From positions 62,001 through 126,000 of the forward strand of contig NZ_FOAP01000023.1 in the NCBI RefSeq assembly GCF_900109545.1: a stretch of DNA of 64,000 nt, given 5' to 3'. A program made the translations under genes and the position numbers. Shown here piece after piece: positions 1 through 11,615 of this stretch. The stretch is from Stigmatella aurantiaca (GTDB lineage Bacteria; Myxococcota; Myxococcia; Myxococcales; Myxococcaceae). Numbering within the stretch: position 1 is the stretch's first letter; every line of letters begins with the position of its first letter. A model generated the notes under the pieces. The model was not told the origin of the DNA, ran no database searches, and worked only from the letters and a program-made list of their open reading frames with translations.

Positions 1-1199
1 GCCTCCACCGCCACGCGCCGCGCGTGCAGCGACATGTGGCCCCGCTGGATGCCCTCGGTGGACAGCGCCTTGAGCGCCGCCAGGTTCGTGGCCAGCCCCG
101 CCGCGGCCGCCAACCCCGCCAGCTCCACCGCGCGCGAGGTCCCCGCCAGCTTCAGCGCCCGGCGTACGCCCGCGTGCGTGCGGGCCGCGCCCCCCACGGT
201 GGAGGTGGCCAGCGGCATCTCCAGCGCGCCGCCCAGCGCCCCGTCCGGCTCGCGCCACCAGGACGTGAGCGGCTGGTAGCGGCCCGAGCGCGCCGCATAG
301 GCGTGGGCACCGGCCTCCACCGCGCGCCAGTCATTGCCGCACGCCACCAGCACCGCGTCCACGCCGTTCATCACCCCCTTGTTGTGGGTGACGGCGCGGT
401 ACACGTCCAGCTCCGCGAAGCGCTGCGCCGCGAGGATGCCCTCCAGCACCTGCTCCCCGTCCGTGAAGCCCTCCGAGGCCAGCGCCGCCAGCGGCACGCG
501 CGCGCACACGCGCACCTTGCGCCGGTCCGCCAGGTTGGTGAGGATCTTCAGCCCCACCCGGGCCCCGGTGAGCGCGCCCAGCCAGGGCGCCAGCGCCTCC
601 GCCAGGCCGTTGACGAGGTTGGCGCCCATCGCATCGCGCGTGTCCACGTGCAGGTGCACCACCAGCGTGGTGGCATCCAGCACGCGCACCTCCAGCTCCC
701 GCGCCCCGCCGCCGCGCTGGCACATGGCGGGCATCAGCGCATCGGCACGATCCAGCAGCGCGGGGGCCTCCTTGCGCAGCGTGTCCATGGCCGCCTCCAG
801 GCGGGGCACGTCCAAGAGCTGCACCTGCGCGGTGGTGATGGGCGCGTCCGCGGACACCGTGAAGCCGCCGCCCTCGGCGCACAGCCGGGCCGCGTAGCTG
901 GCCGCGGCGATGATGGAGGGCTCCTCCACCGCCATGGGCACCAGCCGCGCCTGGCCATCCACCACGAAGTTGAGCGCCACGCCCAGCGGCAGGCCATGCA
1001 GGCCGATGACGTTCTCCACCATCGCGTCCGCGCACGCCTCGTCGAAGCCCCCCAGCCCCTCCAGCTCCCGGGCCTCCAGGGCCGTCAGCCAGCGGGCCTC
1101 CACCAGCCGGGACCGGCGCCGCTCCATCGGCTCGCGGTAGAAGCCCGACAGGCGCGAGGTGCGCGGAATCTCCAGCGGCTTCACGCTGTCGTCGCTCAT
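1..1199 (-). CDS. mvaA: HMG-CoA reductase, class II (3' end outside window)
   Basis: The frame is open from an ATG at 1199 to the window edge (about 399 codons; the family is about 430, so only the C-terminus is missing). It reduces or oxidises HMG-CoA/mevalonate and feeds the mevalonate route to isopentenyl-PP. Visible motifs are the EPSI-AAASY segment with the catalytic Glu, THNKGVMNG (catalytic Lys), GNDWRAVEAGAH (catalytic Asp) and SLHAR near the edge (catalytic His). The start overlaps the crtB stop as ATGA (1196-1199), so the two are probably translationally coupled. A mevalonate enzyme as the fourth gene of a crtE-crtI-crtB operon suggests precursor supply is switched on with pigment synthesis. 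The family call is strong; reaction direction in vivo is inferred from context. Confidence 0.93.
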   Translation of the reverse strand, partial: MSDDSVKPLEIPRTSRLSGFYREPMERRRSRLVEARWLTALEARELEGLGGFDEACADAMVENVIGLHGLPLGVALNFVVDGQARLVPMAVEEPSIIAAASYAARLCAEGGGFTVSADAPITTAQVQLLDVPRLEAAMDTLRKEAPALLDRADALMPAMCQRGGGARELEVRVLDATTLVVHLHVDTRDAMGANLVNGLAEALAPWLGALTGARVGLKILTNLADRRKVRVCARVPLAALASEGFTDGEQVLEGILAAQRFAELDVYRAVTHNKGVMNGVDAVLVACGNDWRAVEAGAHAYAARSGRYQPLTSWWREPDGALGGALEMPLATSTVGGAARTHAGVRRALKLAGTSRAVELAGLAAAAGLATNLAALKALSTEGIQRGHMSLHARRVAVE

Positions 1200-2212
1200 C
1201 CCTGGCTCCTCGTGGGAAGCAGCGGCGCGGGCGCCTTCTCCACCGGTAACGGGGTGGGCAGGACCGTCTCCGGCCGGGAGAAGGCCGCCAGCGCCAGCGC
1301 CAGCTTGCGGCGGCCCGGCACGTACGCGCGCCCGCTGAACACGTCGTAGTCCCGCGCCTCGATGACGCGCAGGATGTCCCCGTAGATGCCGCCCATCAGC
1401 CGCACCATGCGGCGGCTGCCCAGGCCCGTCAGGTAGGGCACCCCGGCGGCCGCGCTCGCGTAGTAGCCGCGCGCCCGGTGAATCTGGAAGCGCATGAAGT
1501 CGCGCCACCGCGCATCGGTCTTGCCCGCCCACAGGTCCGCCTCGGACAGCCCGAAGGAGGCCAGCTCCGCGCTGGGCAGGTAGACCCGGCCGCGCTCCAG
1601 GTCCTCGCGCACGTCGCGCAGGATGTTGGTGAGCTGCATGCCCCGGCCCAGGTCCGCCGCGTGGGCCGCGGCGCGCTCATCGATGCACCCCAGCACCGGG
1701 GTGAGCATCAGCCCCACCACGCCGGCGACGCGGTAGCAGTACAGGTCCAACTCCTCGAAGGTGGCGTAGCGGCTCTTCGTCAGGTCCATCTCCATGCCGG
1801 AGATGAGGTCCTGGAAGGGCTGCTCGGGAATGCGGAAGCGGTGGATGCAGTGCTTGAGGGCGGCGAACTCGCCCTCGTCCCAGGGGCACTGCTCCTGGGC
1901 GCTCATCAGCCGCTGCGCGGGGGACTCCAGCCCGGGCGCCGCCAGCTCCGGCATGGGCAGGTACACCTCCGCCACGCGCTGCCGCGCCCGCTCCAGCCGG
2001 GCCTTCAGGTCCACCGGCGCCACGCCCTCGCCGCTCTCGTCCACCATGTCGTCCAGCCGCCGGCAGAAGGCGTACAGGGCGAACGCCGCCTTGCGCCGCT
2101 CGCCGAACAGCAGGTACGAGGCGAAGTAGAAGCTCTTGGCGTGGTGGCGCGTCACCGAGCGCGCCAGCCGGTAGCCCTGGGAGACGAGGCGCGCATTCTC
2201 GTGCGAGTTCAT
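1196..2212 (-). CDS. crtB: Phytoene synthase
   Basis: 338 aa; condenses two geranylgeranyl-PP into phytoene. It carries the squalene/phytoene synthase hallmarks: HHAKSFYFA near residue 23, the first Asp-rich motif DDMVDE at 54-59, and the second QLTNILRDVREDLERG followed by RVYLP. The open frame runs further upstream, but ATG 2212 is chosen because it overlaps the crtI stop as ATGA (2209-2212) and gives the usual family length. The 3' end overlaps mvaA in the same way. It acts at the membrane between CrtE and CrtI. Confidence 0.96.
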   Translation of the reverse strand: MNSHENARLVSQGYRLARSVTRHHAKSFYFASYLLFGERRKAAFALYAFCRRLDDMVDESGEGVAPVDLKARLERARQRVAEVYLPMPELAAPGLESPAQRLMSAQEQCPWDEGEFAALKHCIHRFRIPEQPFQDLISGMEMDLTKSRYATFEELDLYCYRVAGVVGLMLTPVLGCIDERAAAHAADLGRGMQLTNILRDVREDLERGRVYLPSAELASFGLSEADLWAGKTDARWRDFMRFQIHRARGYYASAAAGVPYLTGLGSRRMVRLMGGIYGDILRVIEARDYDVFSGRAYVPGRRKLALALAAFSRPETVLPTPLPVEKAPAPLLPTRSQG

Positions 2213-3765
2213 GACGCCAGCTCCACCGCCGCCGGGGAGGCGGGCGGCTGCGGGGCGAGGGACAGCCGGCTCTGCTGGGCCCACGCCAGCATGCGCTCCA
2301 CCACCAGCCGCGCGGAGATGAGCACCGTGGGCAGGCCCGTGCCCGGCTGCGTGGAGGCCCCGACGAAGAAGAGGTTCTTCACGCGCGCGTCCTGGTTCGA
2401 GGGCCGGAAGGGGCCGATCTGGAAGAAGTTCTGCGCCAGCCCGAACGCACTGCCGTGCATCAGGTTGAAGGAGGAGGCCCAGTCATCCGGGGTGAAGACG
2501 CGCTCCACCTCCACGTCCCTCTCGAGCTCCGGGTAGCCCAGCTCCGCGAGGCGCTGGAACACCTGCGCCCGCACCCGCGGGCCCTCCACCTTCCAGTCCA
2601 CGCCGGGGTGCTGGCGCGGCACCGGCACCAGCACGTACACCCCGTCCTTGCCCGGCGGCGCCAGGCTGGGGTCCAGGCGCGAGGGGATGTTGAGGTAGAA
2701 GCTCGGGTCGGCCGGCACGCGGAAGCGCTCGAAGATGTCGTCGAAGGAGCCGCGGTAGTCCCGGCCGAACACCACCGTGTGCTGATCCAACCCCTCGTAG
2801 CGCTTCTTCAGCCCCAGGTAGAGCATGTAGCCGCTGGAGGTGTAGCGCAGCGAGTCCTTGCGCCGGAGCGAGGTGGGCGCCCCCTCCAGGAGCTTCTCGT
2901 ACACGTAGGGCAGGTCCGCGTTGCACAGCACCACGTCGGCCCGCACCACGCGGCCCCCTTCCAGCTCCACGCCCGTGGCGCGCGCGCCCTCGGTGAGGAT
3001 GCGCCGCACGGGGGCGCCATAGTGCAGCCGCACGCCCTCCTCGCGCGCCACGCGCTCCAGCGCCAGGGGGATGGCGTACAGGCCCCCCTTGGGGAACCAG
3101 ATGCCCACGCCCAGCTCCGTGAAGGGCAGCAGCCCGTACACCGCCGGCGAGGCGAAGGGCGAGACGCCCAGGTACATCGTCTGGAACGTCATCGCCGCGC
3201 GCAGCCGGTCGTCCTGGAAGTAGCGGCTGACGTCCGCGTACATGCGCCGGTGGGCGCGGACCTTGAAAATCTTCGCCAGCACCCCGGGCGAGAAGTAGTC
3301 GGCGATGCCCGCGTAGTTGCGCCCCACCAAGTGGTCCAGGCTGGTGCGGTACTGCACGCGCCCCTGGGCCATGAAGGCCAGGTAGCGCTCGAAGCTGCCC
3401 GGTTCGATGCGCTCCAGCTCCTGGCCCATGGCGCACAGCTCGGAGGTGAAGGTGACGTCCGAGCCGTCCCGGAAGTGGATGCGGTAGTTCGTCTTGCACC
3501 GCATCAGCGTCAGGTAGTCCTCGATGCGCCGGCCCAGCGCCCGGAACGTCTCCTCGAAGACCTCCGGCATCAGCACGATGGTGGGGCCCATGTCCCACGT
3601 GAAGCCGTCCACCTTCAGCTGGGCGCAGCGGCCCCCAGGCCCGTCCGTCTTCTCGAAGAGCTGAACGTCGAACCCCTGGCGCGCCAGCCGGGCCGCGGCG
3701 GCGAGCCCTCCCACGCCGGCGCCCACCACCACCGCCGTAGGCCTGCCCCCTTGCCCGATGCCCAT
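2209..3765 (-). CDS. crtI: Phytoene desaturase (CrtI type)
   Basis: 518 aa FAD-dependent desaturase. The N-terminal dinucleotide-binding motif VVVGAGVGGLAAAARLA (about residues 11-27) is followed by an acidic strand and GPGGR. The C-terminus has the conserved FVGASTQPGTGLPTVLISA motif of bacterial CrtI. The start at 3765 has an AAGGA ribosome site and follows the crtE stop by 10 bp; the longer open frame upstream is only the crtE shadow. Only one desaturase gene is present, whereas Myxococcus xanthus is known to have two (crtIa, crtIb), so the number of desaturation steps cannot be read from this window. Confidence 0.95.
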   Translation of the reverse strand: MGIGQGGRPTAVVVGAGVGGLAAAARLARQGFDVQLFEKTDGPGGRCAQLKVDGFTWDMGPTIVLMPEVFEETFRALGRRIEDYLTLMRCKTNYRIHFRDGSDVTFTSELCAMGQELERIEPGSFERYLAFMAQGRVQYRTSLDHLVGRNYAGIADYFSPGVLAKIFKVRAHRRMYADVSRYFQDDRLRAAMTFQTMYLGVSPFASPAVYGLLPFTELGVGIWFPKGGLYAIPLALERVAREEGVRLHYGAPVRRILTEGARATGVELEGGRVVRADVVLCNADLPYVYEKLLEGAPTSLRRKDSLRYTSSGYMLYLGLKKRYEGLDQHTVVFGRDYRGSFDDIFERFRVPADPSFYLNIPSRLDPSLAPPGKDGVYVLVPVPRQHPGVDWKVEGPRVRAQVFQRLAELGYPELERDVEVERVFTPDDWASSFNLMHGSAFGLAQNFFQIGPFRPSNQDARVKNLFFVGASTQPGTGLPTVLISARLVVERMLAWAQQSRLSLAPQPPASPAAVELAS

Positions 3766-3775
3766 GGTGTGTTCC

Positions 3776-4876
3776 TTAAGCGGCACGGTGCGCCAGCCGG
3801 GTGATGAGGTTGTCCAGCAGCTCGCGCATCCCGCCGCCGTCAGGCAGGGCCCGCAGGGCCCCTCGCGCCGCGCGCGAGGAGCGATCCACCATCCGCTCGC
3901 ACGCGGCACGGCCTCCCCACCGCTCCACCAGCTCCCGGGCCCGCGCCAGCGCCGCCTCGTCCTTCTCCCCGGCCGGCAGCGCCCACAACCGCTCCAGCTC
4001 CGCGCGCGCCTCGGCGTTGGCGCGCGCGTACGCGGCCAGCACCGGGAAGGTGCGCTTGCCCTGGCAGAAGTCACTGTCGCCGGCCTTGCCCGACATGCGC
4101 GCGTCCCCGAACAGGCCGAGCACATCGTCCCGGAGCTGGTAGGCCAGGCCCCCGTAGCGCCCCACCCGCTCCAGCCCCTGGCACAGCTCCTCCCCGGCCT
4201 CCGCCAGCATCGCCCCGCACACCAGCGGGGCGCAGAAGCCGTAGCGCGCCGTCTTCAGGTGGGCCACGCGCAGCGCCTGGAAGAGCCCCACGTCCGCCAG
4301 CGCCGCCCGCGACAGGTCCAGATCCAGATACTGCCCGGCCGCGGTGTGCCGGCAGACCGCCAGGTAGTACTGGCAGGCCTTCGCGGCCCCCTTGAGGCCC
4401 GAGCCCAGCATGGCCTCCATGGAGCGGGCGAAGAGGTGGTCCCCCACCACCACCGCCAGGTCCTCGCCCGCCCGCCCGGGGGCCAGCAGGTGGTGCAGCG
4501 CCGCGCCCCCCCGGCGCAAGTCGGCCCGGTCGGCCACATCGTCATGAACGAGGAGGAAGGTATGCAGCAGCTCCAACCCGGCCGCGAACTGCCACAGCCC
4601 CGCGGGCACGCCCGTGGTGCCCCGCGCCAGGCTGTAGCCCGCCACCACCAGCACAGGGCGCAAGCGCTTGGCCGGCCGCAAGGCGTAGTCGCGCGTGCGC
4701 GCCATGGCCTGCGTCCACCGCGGGTCCAACCCCGCCTCGTCCGGCAGCTCGAACAGCTCGGCCAGCGACGCTTCGATCTGCCCTTGGACGAGTTGGAGCC
4801 AGGTCAGGTCTGGCCGCGCCAGCCCCTGAGCGGGCGCCAACACGGGAGCAGCCACCGACGGGAAAGGGTGAGCCAT
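3776..4876 (-). CDS. crtE: Geranylgeranyl diphosphate synthase
   Basis: 366 aa trans-isoprenyl diphosphate synthase and first gene of the carotenoid operon. It makes C20 geranylgeranyl-PP from IPP and allylic diphosphates. The first Asp-rich region reads LLVHDDVADRADLRRGG and the second reads YQLRDDVLGLFGD. The first region is DDxxD, as is usual for bacterial GGPP/FPP synthases. ATG 4876 is chosen because a GGAGG site lies about 9 nt upstream; the open frame continues upstream without a better start. The promoter lies in the 115-bp gap to the divergent gene at 4992. Confidence 0.94.
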   Translation of the reverse strand: MAHPFPSVAAPVLAPAQGLARPDLTWLQLVQGQIEASLAELFELPDEAGLDPRWTQAMARTRDYALRPAKRLRPVLVVAGYSLARGTTGVPAGLWQFAAGLELLHTFLLVHDDVADRADLRRGGAALHHLLAPGRAGEDLAVVVGDHLFARSMEAMLGSGLKGAAKACQYYLAVCRHTAAGQYLDLDLSRAALADVGLFQALRVAHLKTARYGFCAPLVCGAMLAEAGEELCQGLERVGRYGGLAYQLRDDVLGLFGDARMSGKAGDSDFCQGKRTFPVLAAYARANAEARAELERLWALPAGEKDEAALARARELVERWGGRAACERMVDRSSRAARGALRALPDGGGMRELLDNLITRLAHRAA

Positions 4877-4941
4877 GGCGCCATCCTCCACCCCCTGTGT
4901 GGGAGCGTTTCGCCTCAGAGGTAATGTTTGCACACACGTCT

Positions 4942-4985
4942 TGTCAAGACTATGTTCAAGGTTTGTGGCACCTTTGTTCAAAGGA
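4942..4985. promoter_or_regulatory. Tandem 11-bp repeats over crtE -35: CarH/CarA/LitR-like operator
   Basis: Four contiguous 11-bp units each begin with TGT, at 4942, 4953, 4964 and 4975. The second and fourth share TGTTCAA, the first has TGTCAA, the third is degenerate. Read on the minus strand, the first unit contains a perfect TTGACA (4947-4942), which fits the crtE -35 box; the -10 is poorly defined. 11-bp-spaced direct repeats over a -35 element are the architecture known for B12-dependent MerR-type light regulators (CarH/LitR). The fourth unit overlaps the ribosome site of the rightward gene, so both directions could be controlled. No regulator gene is in the window; binding is inference. 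Confidence 0.6.
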
Positions 4986-4991
4986 GCTCCC

Positions 4992-5543
4992 ATGAAGACG
5001 TGGCTCACGACAGCGTTGGCGGTGACCCTGGTCACGGGAGGCGCGCGTGCCCAGCAGCCTTCCGGTGCAGTGGATGCGACCTTGAGACGCTCGGACGGGG
5101 AGCCCGTACGGCTGTCGCACTGGAGGGGAAAGCCCGTCATCCTGTTCTACGAGGACAAGGACTCGGTGCGCCTCAATGCCCCGCTCAAGGAGCGTCTCTT
5201 CGCGCTGGCCAGCGAGCGGGGGCTCAGGGAGGCGGCCTGGGTGGTGGCGGTGGCGAACCTGGAGAAGTTCAACTTCTTTCCCGCCCGGCAGATCGCCCTG
5301 TCCTACGTGAAGGATGAGGAGAAGAAGACCGGGGTGCCCATCCTGGTGGATCTTGAGGGCACCCTGGGCGCGGACCCCTGGAAGCTGCCCATGAAGACCT
5401 CCAACGTCCTGCTCCTGGATGCGGAGGGCACCGTCCTCTACCGGTACTCGGGCCGCATGGCGGACAAGGACATGGAGCTGTTCCTCGCGCTGCTGGCGCG
5501 GCTGGTCGGTGTGAACCTGGGAACGGAGGAGGCCCACCCATGA
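4992..5543 (+). CDS. Exported thioredoxin-fold protein without CxxC (YtfJ-like)
   Basis: 183 aa. ATG 4992 follows a strong AAGGAG site at 4981-4986 and opens a clear signal peptide (MKTWLTTALAVTLVTGGARA) ending near residue 20. The rest looks like a peroxiredoxin/thioredoxin fold: a strand GKPVILFYEDKDS, a middle region with a conserved proline (GVPILVDLEG) and a C-terminal strand NVLLLDAEGTVLYRYSG. There is no CxxC or peroxidatic Cys, so redox catalysis is doubtful and a binding role is possible. It is divergent from crtE, shares the operator region and overlaps the next gene by ATGA. The fold call is moderate; function is unknown. Confidence 0.65.
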   Translation: MKTWLTTALAVTLVTGGARAQQPSGAVDATLRRSDGEPVRLSHWRGKPVILFYEDKDSVRLNAPLKERLFALASERGLREAAWVVAVANLEKFNFFPARQIALSYVKDEEKKTGVPILVDLEGTLGADPWKLPMKTSNVLLLDAEGTVLYRYSGRMADKDMELFLALLARLVGVNLGTEEAHP

Positions 5544-6445
5544 AGGTGGCCATCACCGGCGCCAACGGGTTTCTGGGCACCGCGCTTGTTCAAGGTTTGT
5601 TGGAACATGGGCACACCGTCCATGTTCTGGTGCGAAACGTTGAACAGAGCCTCGCCCGGCTCCCGCCGGGGGTGACGGGGGCCCCGTTCCACGCAGAAGC
5701 CCCGCTGCCCCCCGAGGCCCTCGCGGGCGCGGAGGCGGTGGTCTACCTGGCGGGCGCCTCGCTGCTCCAGCGCTGGAACGAGGAGAGCAAGCAGCGCATC
5801 CGGAACAGCCGCACGCAGGGCACCCACCACTTGGTGGAGGCCCTGCGCGCGGCGGGCACGGTGAAGCGCTTCGTGTGCGGCTCGGCGGTGGGCCACTACG
5901 GCACCGGCCTGTCCTCCGCGACGCTCACGGAGGACAGCCCCCCGGGCGACGACTTCCTGGCCCAGGTGTGCGTGGAGTGGGAGGCCCAGGCGCTGCGGGC
6001 GCGCGAGGCGGGCATCTCCACGGCGCTGGCGCGGATCGGCATGGTGCTGCACCCGGAAGGGGGCGCCCTGCACGCCCTCCTGCCCCAATTCCGCCTGGGC
6101 GCGGGGGGCCGGGTGGGCTCGGGCAAGCAGTACGTGAGCTGGGTGCACCGCGCGGATCAGGTGGCCGCGCTCCGGTTCCTGCTGGAGCACCCGGAGCTGG
6201 AGGGGCCCTACAACATCGCCGCGCCGGAGCCCGTCACCAACGCCGAGTTCGCCCACACACTGGCCCACGTGCTGGGGCGCCCCTCGGTGATGACCATCCC
6301 CGCCTTTGTCCTGAAGGCGGCCGTGGGCGAGGGCGCCGTGCTCATGCTCCACGGCCAGCGGGTGCTGCCCCAGCGCCTCACCGAGGCGGGCTTCTCCTTC
6401 CGCCACCCCCGCCTGGAGGGGGCCCTGAAAGATCTACTCGCCTGA
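5540..6445 (+). CDS. TIGR01777-type NAD(P)-dependent epimerase (YfcH/'SulA'-like SDR)
   Basis: 301 aa extended SDR. The Rossmann motif is TGANGFLGTALVQ at residues 7-19, and the C-terminal DUF1731 tail (RVLPQRLTEAGFSFRHP) is diagnostic of the family. Substrate is unknown. In other bacteria this family often lies near photolyase and LitR genes, which agrees with its place beside a crt operon. It overlaps the preceding gene by ATGA. Codons 16-36 use unusually many A/T-ending codons (CTT, GTT, CAA, GGT, TTG, GAA, CAT, CGA) for this genome and contain repeat-like operator sequences (see 5587-5646). Confidence 0.88.
   Translation: MKVAITGANGFLGTALVQGLLEHGHTVHVLVRNVEQSLARLPPGVTGAPFHAEAPLPPEALAGAEAVVYLAGASLLQRWNEESKQRIRNSRTQGTHHLVEALRAAGTVKRFVCGSAVGHYGTGLSSATLTEDSPPGDDFLAQVCVEWEAQALRAREAGISTALARIGMVLHPEGGALHALLPQFRLGAGGRVGSGKQYVSWVHRADQVAALRFLLEHPELEGPYNIAAPEPVTNAEFAHTLAHVLGRPSVMTIPAFVLKAAVGEGAVLMLHGQRVLPQRLTEAGFSFRHPRLEGALKDLLA
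5587..5646. promoter_or_regulatory. Intragenic copy of the crt operator core
   Basis: The 14-mer TGTTCAAGGTTTGT at 5587-5600 is identical to 4953-4966 in the crtE promoter and keeps the 11-bp phase (TGT again at 5598). Two inverted pairs of the core follow: TGTTC at 5587 with GAACA at 5603-5607, and TGTTC at 5623 with GAACA at 5642-5646. The stretch lies inside codons 16-36 of the epimerase gene and departs from the local codon use, which suggests selection on the DNA itself. Whether it is an operator, a roadblock or an internal promoter cannot be told. Confidence 0.5.
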
Positions 6446-6571
6446 GCCGGGAGGCCGCCCGCCGGAAGCCCCTCCTGTCCCCCCCTTGTGTTGTTGAGCC
6501 ATCGTCCGCCGGGGGGTGGCTTTGCCCGGGGCGTGCCGCCTCGCTACCGTGGACGCCGTCGAGGCCTCCGC

Positions 6572-10195
<3,624 letters not shown>

Positions 10196-10199
10196 CGGC

Positions 10200-10610
10200 T
10201 CACCGGGCCTTCTGGCGCTCGCGGGCCTCCAGGACGCGGGGCAGGTTCTCTTCGATCCAGTCGGTGAGCCCCTCCACCTGGCCTGCCACCTCCTGGCCCA
10301 GGGGCGTGAGGCTGTAGTCCACCCGGGGCGGAATGACCGGATAGACTTCGCGCAGCACGAACCCATCCGCCTCCAACTGGTGGAGGGTTTGCGCCAGCAT
10401 CTTCTCGCTCACCCCGGCCACCTTGCGCCGCAGCTCGCTGAAGCGGTGCGTGCCGTCCAGCAGGGCCACCAGCACCAGCACGCCCCAGCGGCTCGTCACG
10501 TGTTCGAGCACCCCCCGCGAAGGACACTCCTCCGCATCGAGGTTTCCCCGCTGCAACTGCCGATTCGCCATGGCCCGGGACAGGTGCCGTCCGCGCTTGC
10601 TTACCGTCAT
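10200..10610 (-). CDS. HxlR-family transcriptional regulator (QorR-like)
   Basis: 136 aa winged-helix regulator. The family signature is seen in CPSRGVLEHVTSRWGVLVLVAL, with the conserved CP(S/x) Cys near residue 29, and in RFSELRRKVAGVSEKMLAQTL. A redox or quinone/diamide-responsive Cys is known in relatives such as YodB and QorR. It is divergent from a QorB-type quinone oxidoreductase with a perfect palindrome between them, the standard local-repressor layout. ATG 10610 is used; a later ATG at 10571 is possible. Confidence 0.9.
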   Translation of the reverse strand: MTVSKRGRHLSRAMANRQLQRGNLDAEECPSRGVLEHVTSRWGVLVLVALLDGTHRFSELRRKVAGVSEKMLAQTLHQLEADGFVLREVYPVIPPRVDYSLTPLGQEVAGQVEGLTDWIEENLPRVLEARERQKAR

Positions 10611-10631
10611 AACAGTAGCTTACCTGAAAGT

Positions 10632-10656
10632 GGGTACTTACGAAAAGTAAGTACCC
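10632..10656. promoter_or_regulatory. Perfect palindrome, likely HxlR/QorR operator
   Basis: Two 10-bp arms, GGGTACTTAC at 10632-10641 and GTAAGTACCC at 10647-10656, are separated by GAAAA. GTACTTAC-type inverted repeats are known operators of HxlR regulators that control neighbouring quinone reductases. The site lies 22 bp upstream of the regulator start and 62 bp before the oxidoreductase start, so it can control both divergent genes. A weaker CTTAC-containing half site lies toward the regulator gene. Confidence 0.75.
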
Positions 10657-10718
10657 CCGTTATGGATGAGGGGCATCGCCGTTCCACATCAGGGCCTGTC
10701 CCTGGGAGATGAACCGTC

Positions 10719-11573
10719 ATGATTCTCGTCACCGCAGCCACCGGACACCTCGGCCGCCTCGCCGTCGAGGGCTTGCTCAAGAAGCTCTCCGCCCAGCAGA
10801 TCGCCGTGGCGGTCCGTAACCCGGAGAAAGCCGCGGACTTCGCGGCGCGCGGCGTCCAGGTACGCCGGGGGGACTACAGCCAGCCGGACACGTTGGAGGC
10901 GGCCTTCGCCGGGGTGGAGAAGGTCCTGTTCATCTCCTCCAACGAGGTCGGCAAGCGGCTGGAGCAACACCAGGCGGTGGTGCACGCGGCCCAGAAGGCA
11001 GGGGTCCGCCTGTTGGTCTACACGAGCATCCTGCACGCCGATACGTCGGGCTTGGCCCTGGCGAAAGAGCACCTGGGAACGGAGGCGCTGATCCGCGCCT
11101 CGGGCATTCCGTTCGTCCTCCTGCGCAACGGCTGGTACACGGAGAACTACACCGAGAACCTCGCGCCCGCCCTGCAACACGGCGCCCTCGTGGGAAGCTC
11201 GGGCGAGGGCCGTATCGCCATCGCCACCCGGGCGGACTACGCGGCGGCCGCGGTGGCGGTGCTCACCAGCGAGGGGCATGAGAACAAGGTCTACGAACTG
11301 GGGGGCGACGCCCCGGTGACCCTGGCGGAGCTGGCCGCCGAGGTGGCGCGCCAGACGGGCAAGCCCATCGTTTACAAGAACCTGCCCCCGGAGCAGTACC
11401 AGAACGTCCTGCTCCAGGCCGGCGTGCCCGCGCCCTTCGCCAGCGTCCTGGTGGACTCGCATGTGGGCGCCGCGCGGGGAGAGCTGAACGAGACGTCGGG
11501 AACGCTGAAGCGCCTCATCGGGCGGCCGGTCACGCCGCTGGCGGACGCCGTCGCCGTGGCGCTCCGCCGCTAA
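10719..11573 (+). CDS. qorB: NmrA-type NAD(P)H:quinone oxidoreductase
   Basis: 284 aa atypical SDR of the QorB/YtfG type. The N-terminal Rossmann motif is VTAATGHLGRLAVEGL, followed by VLFISSNEVGKR and the typical LLRNGWYTENYTENL segment. It probably reduces quinones with NADPH in the cytoplasm. It is divergent from the HxlR regulator with a shared palindrome, so induction by quinone or electrophile stress is likely. Family length is normal. Confidence 0.92.
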   Translation: MILVTAATGHLGRLAVEGLLKKLSAQQIAVAVRNPEKAADFAARGVQVRRGDYSQPDTLEAAFAGVEKVLFISSNEVGKRLEQHQAVVHAAQKAGVRLLVYTSILHADTSGLALAKEHLGTEALIRASGIPFVLLRNGWYTENYTENLAPALQHGALVGSSGEGRIAIATRADYAAAAVAVLTSEGHENKVYELGGDAPVTLAELAAEVARQTGKPIVYKNLPPEQYQNVLLQAGVPAPFASVLVDSHVGAARGELNETSGTLKRLIGRPVTPLADAVAVALRR

Positions 11574-11615
11574 CCCGCGACACGGGGGCGGGAGCCCGTC
11601 AGGATACGGGCCATC

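Noticed and set aside
24-1349. Long rightward open frame over mvaA and crtB
   Set aside because: Antisense shadow of genes in a GC-rich genome; composition (Arg/His/Gln/Ala only) and lack of motifs show it is not a protein. The same applies to other long antisense frames, for example 6434-9130, 26278-28536, 30506-33091, 36221-38692 and 54836-58669.
4966-4980. TGGCAC followed by TTCA in the crt promoter as a sigma-54 promoter
   Set aside because: The -12 GC element is missing (TTCA instead of TTGC) and the bases are explained by the 11-bp direct repeats.
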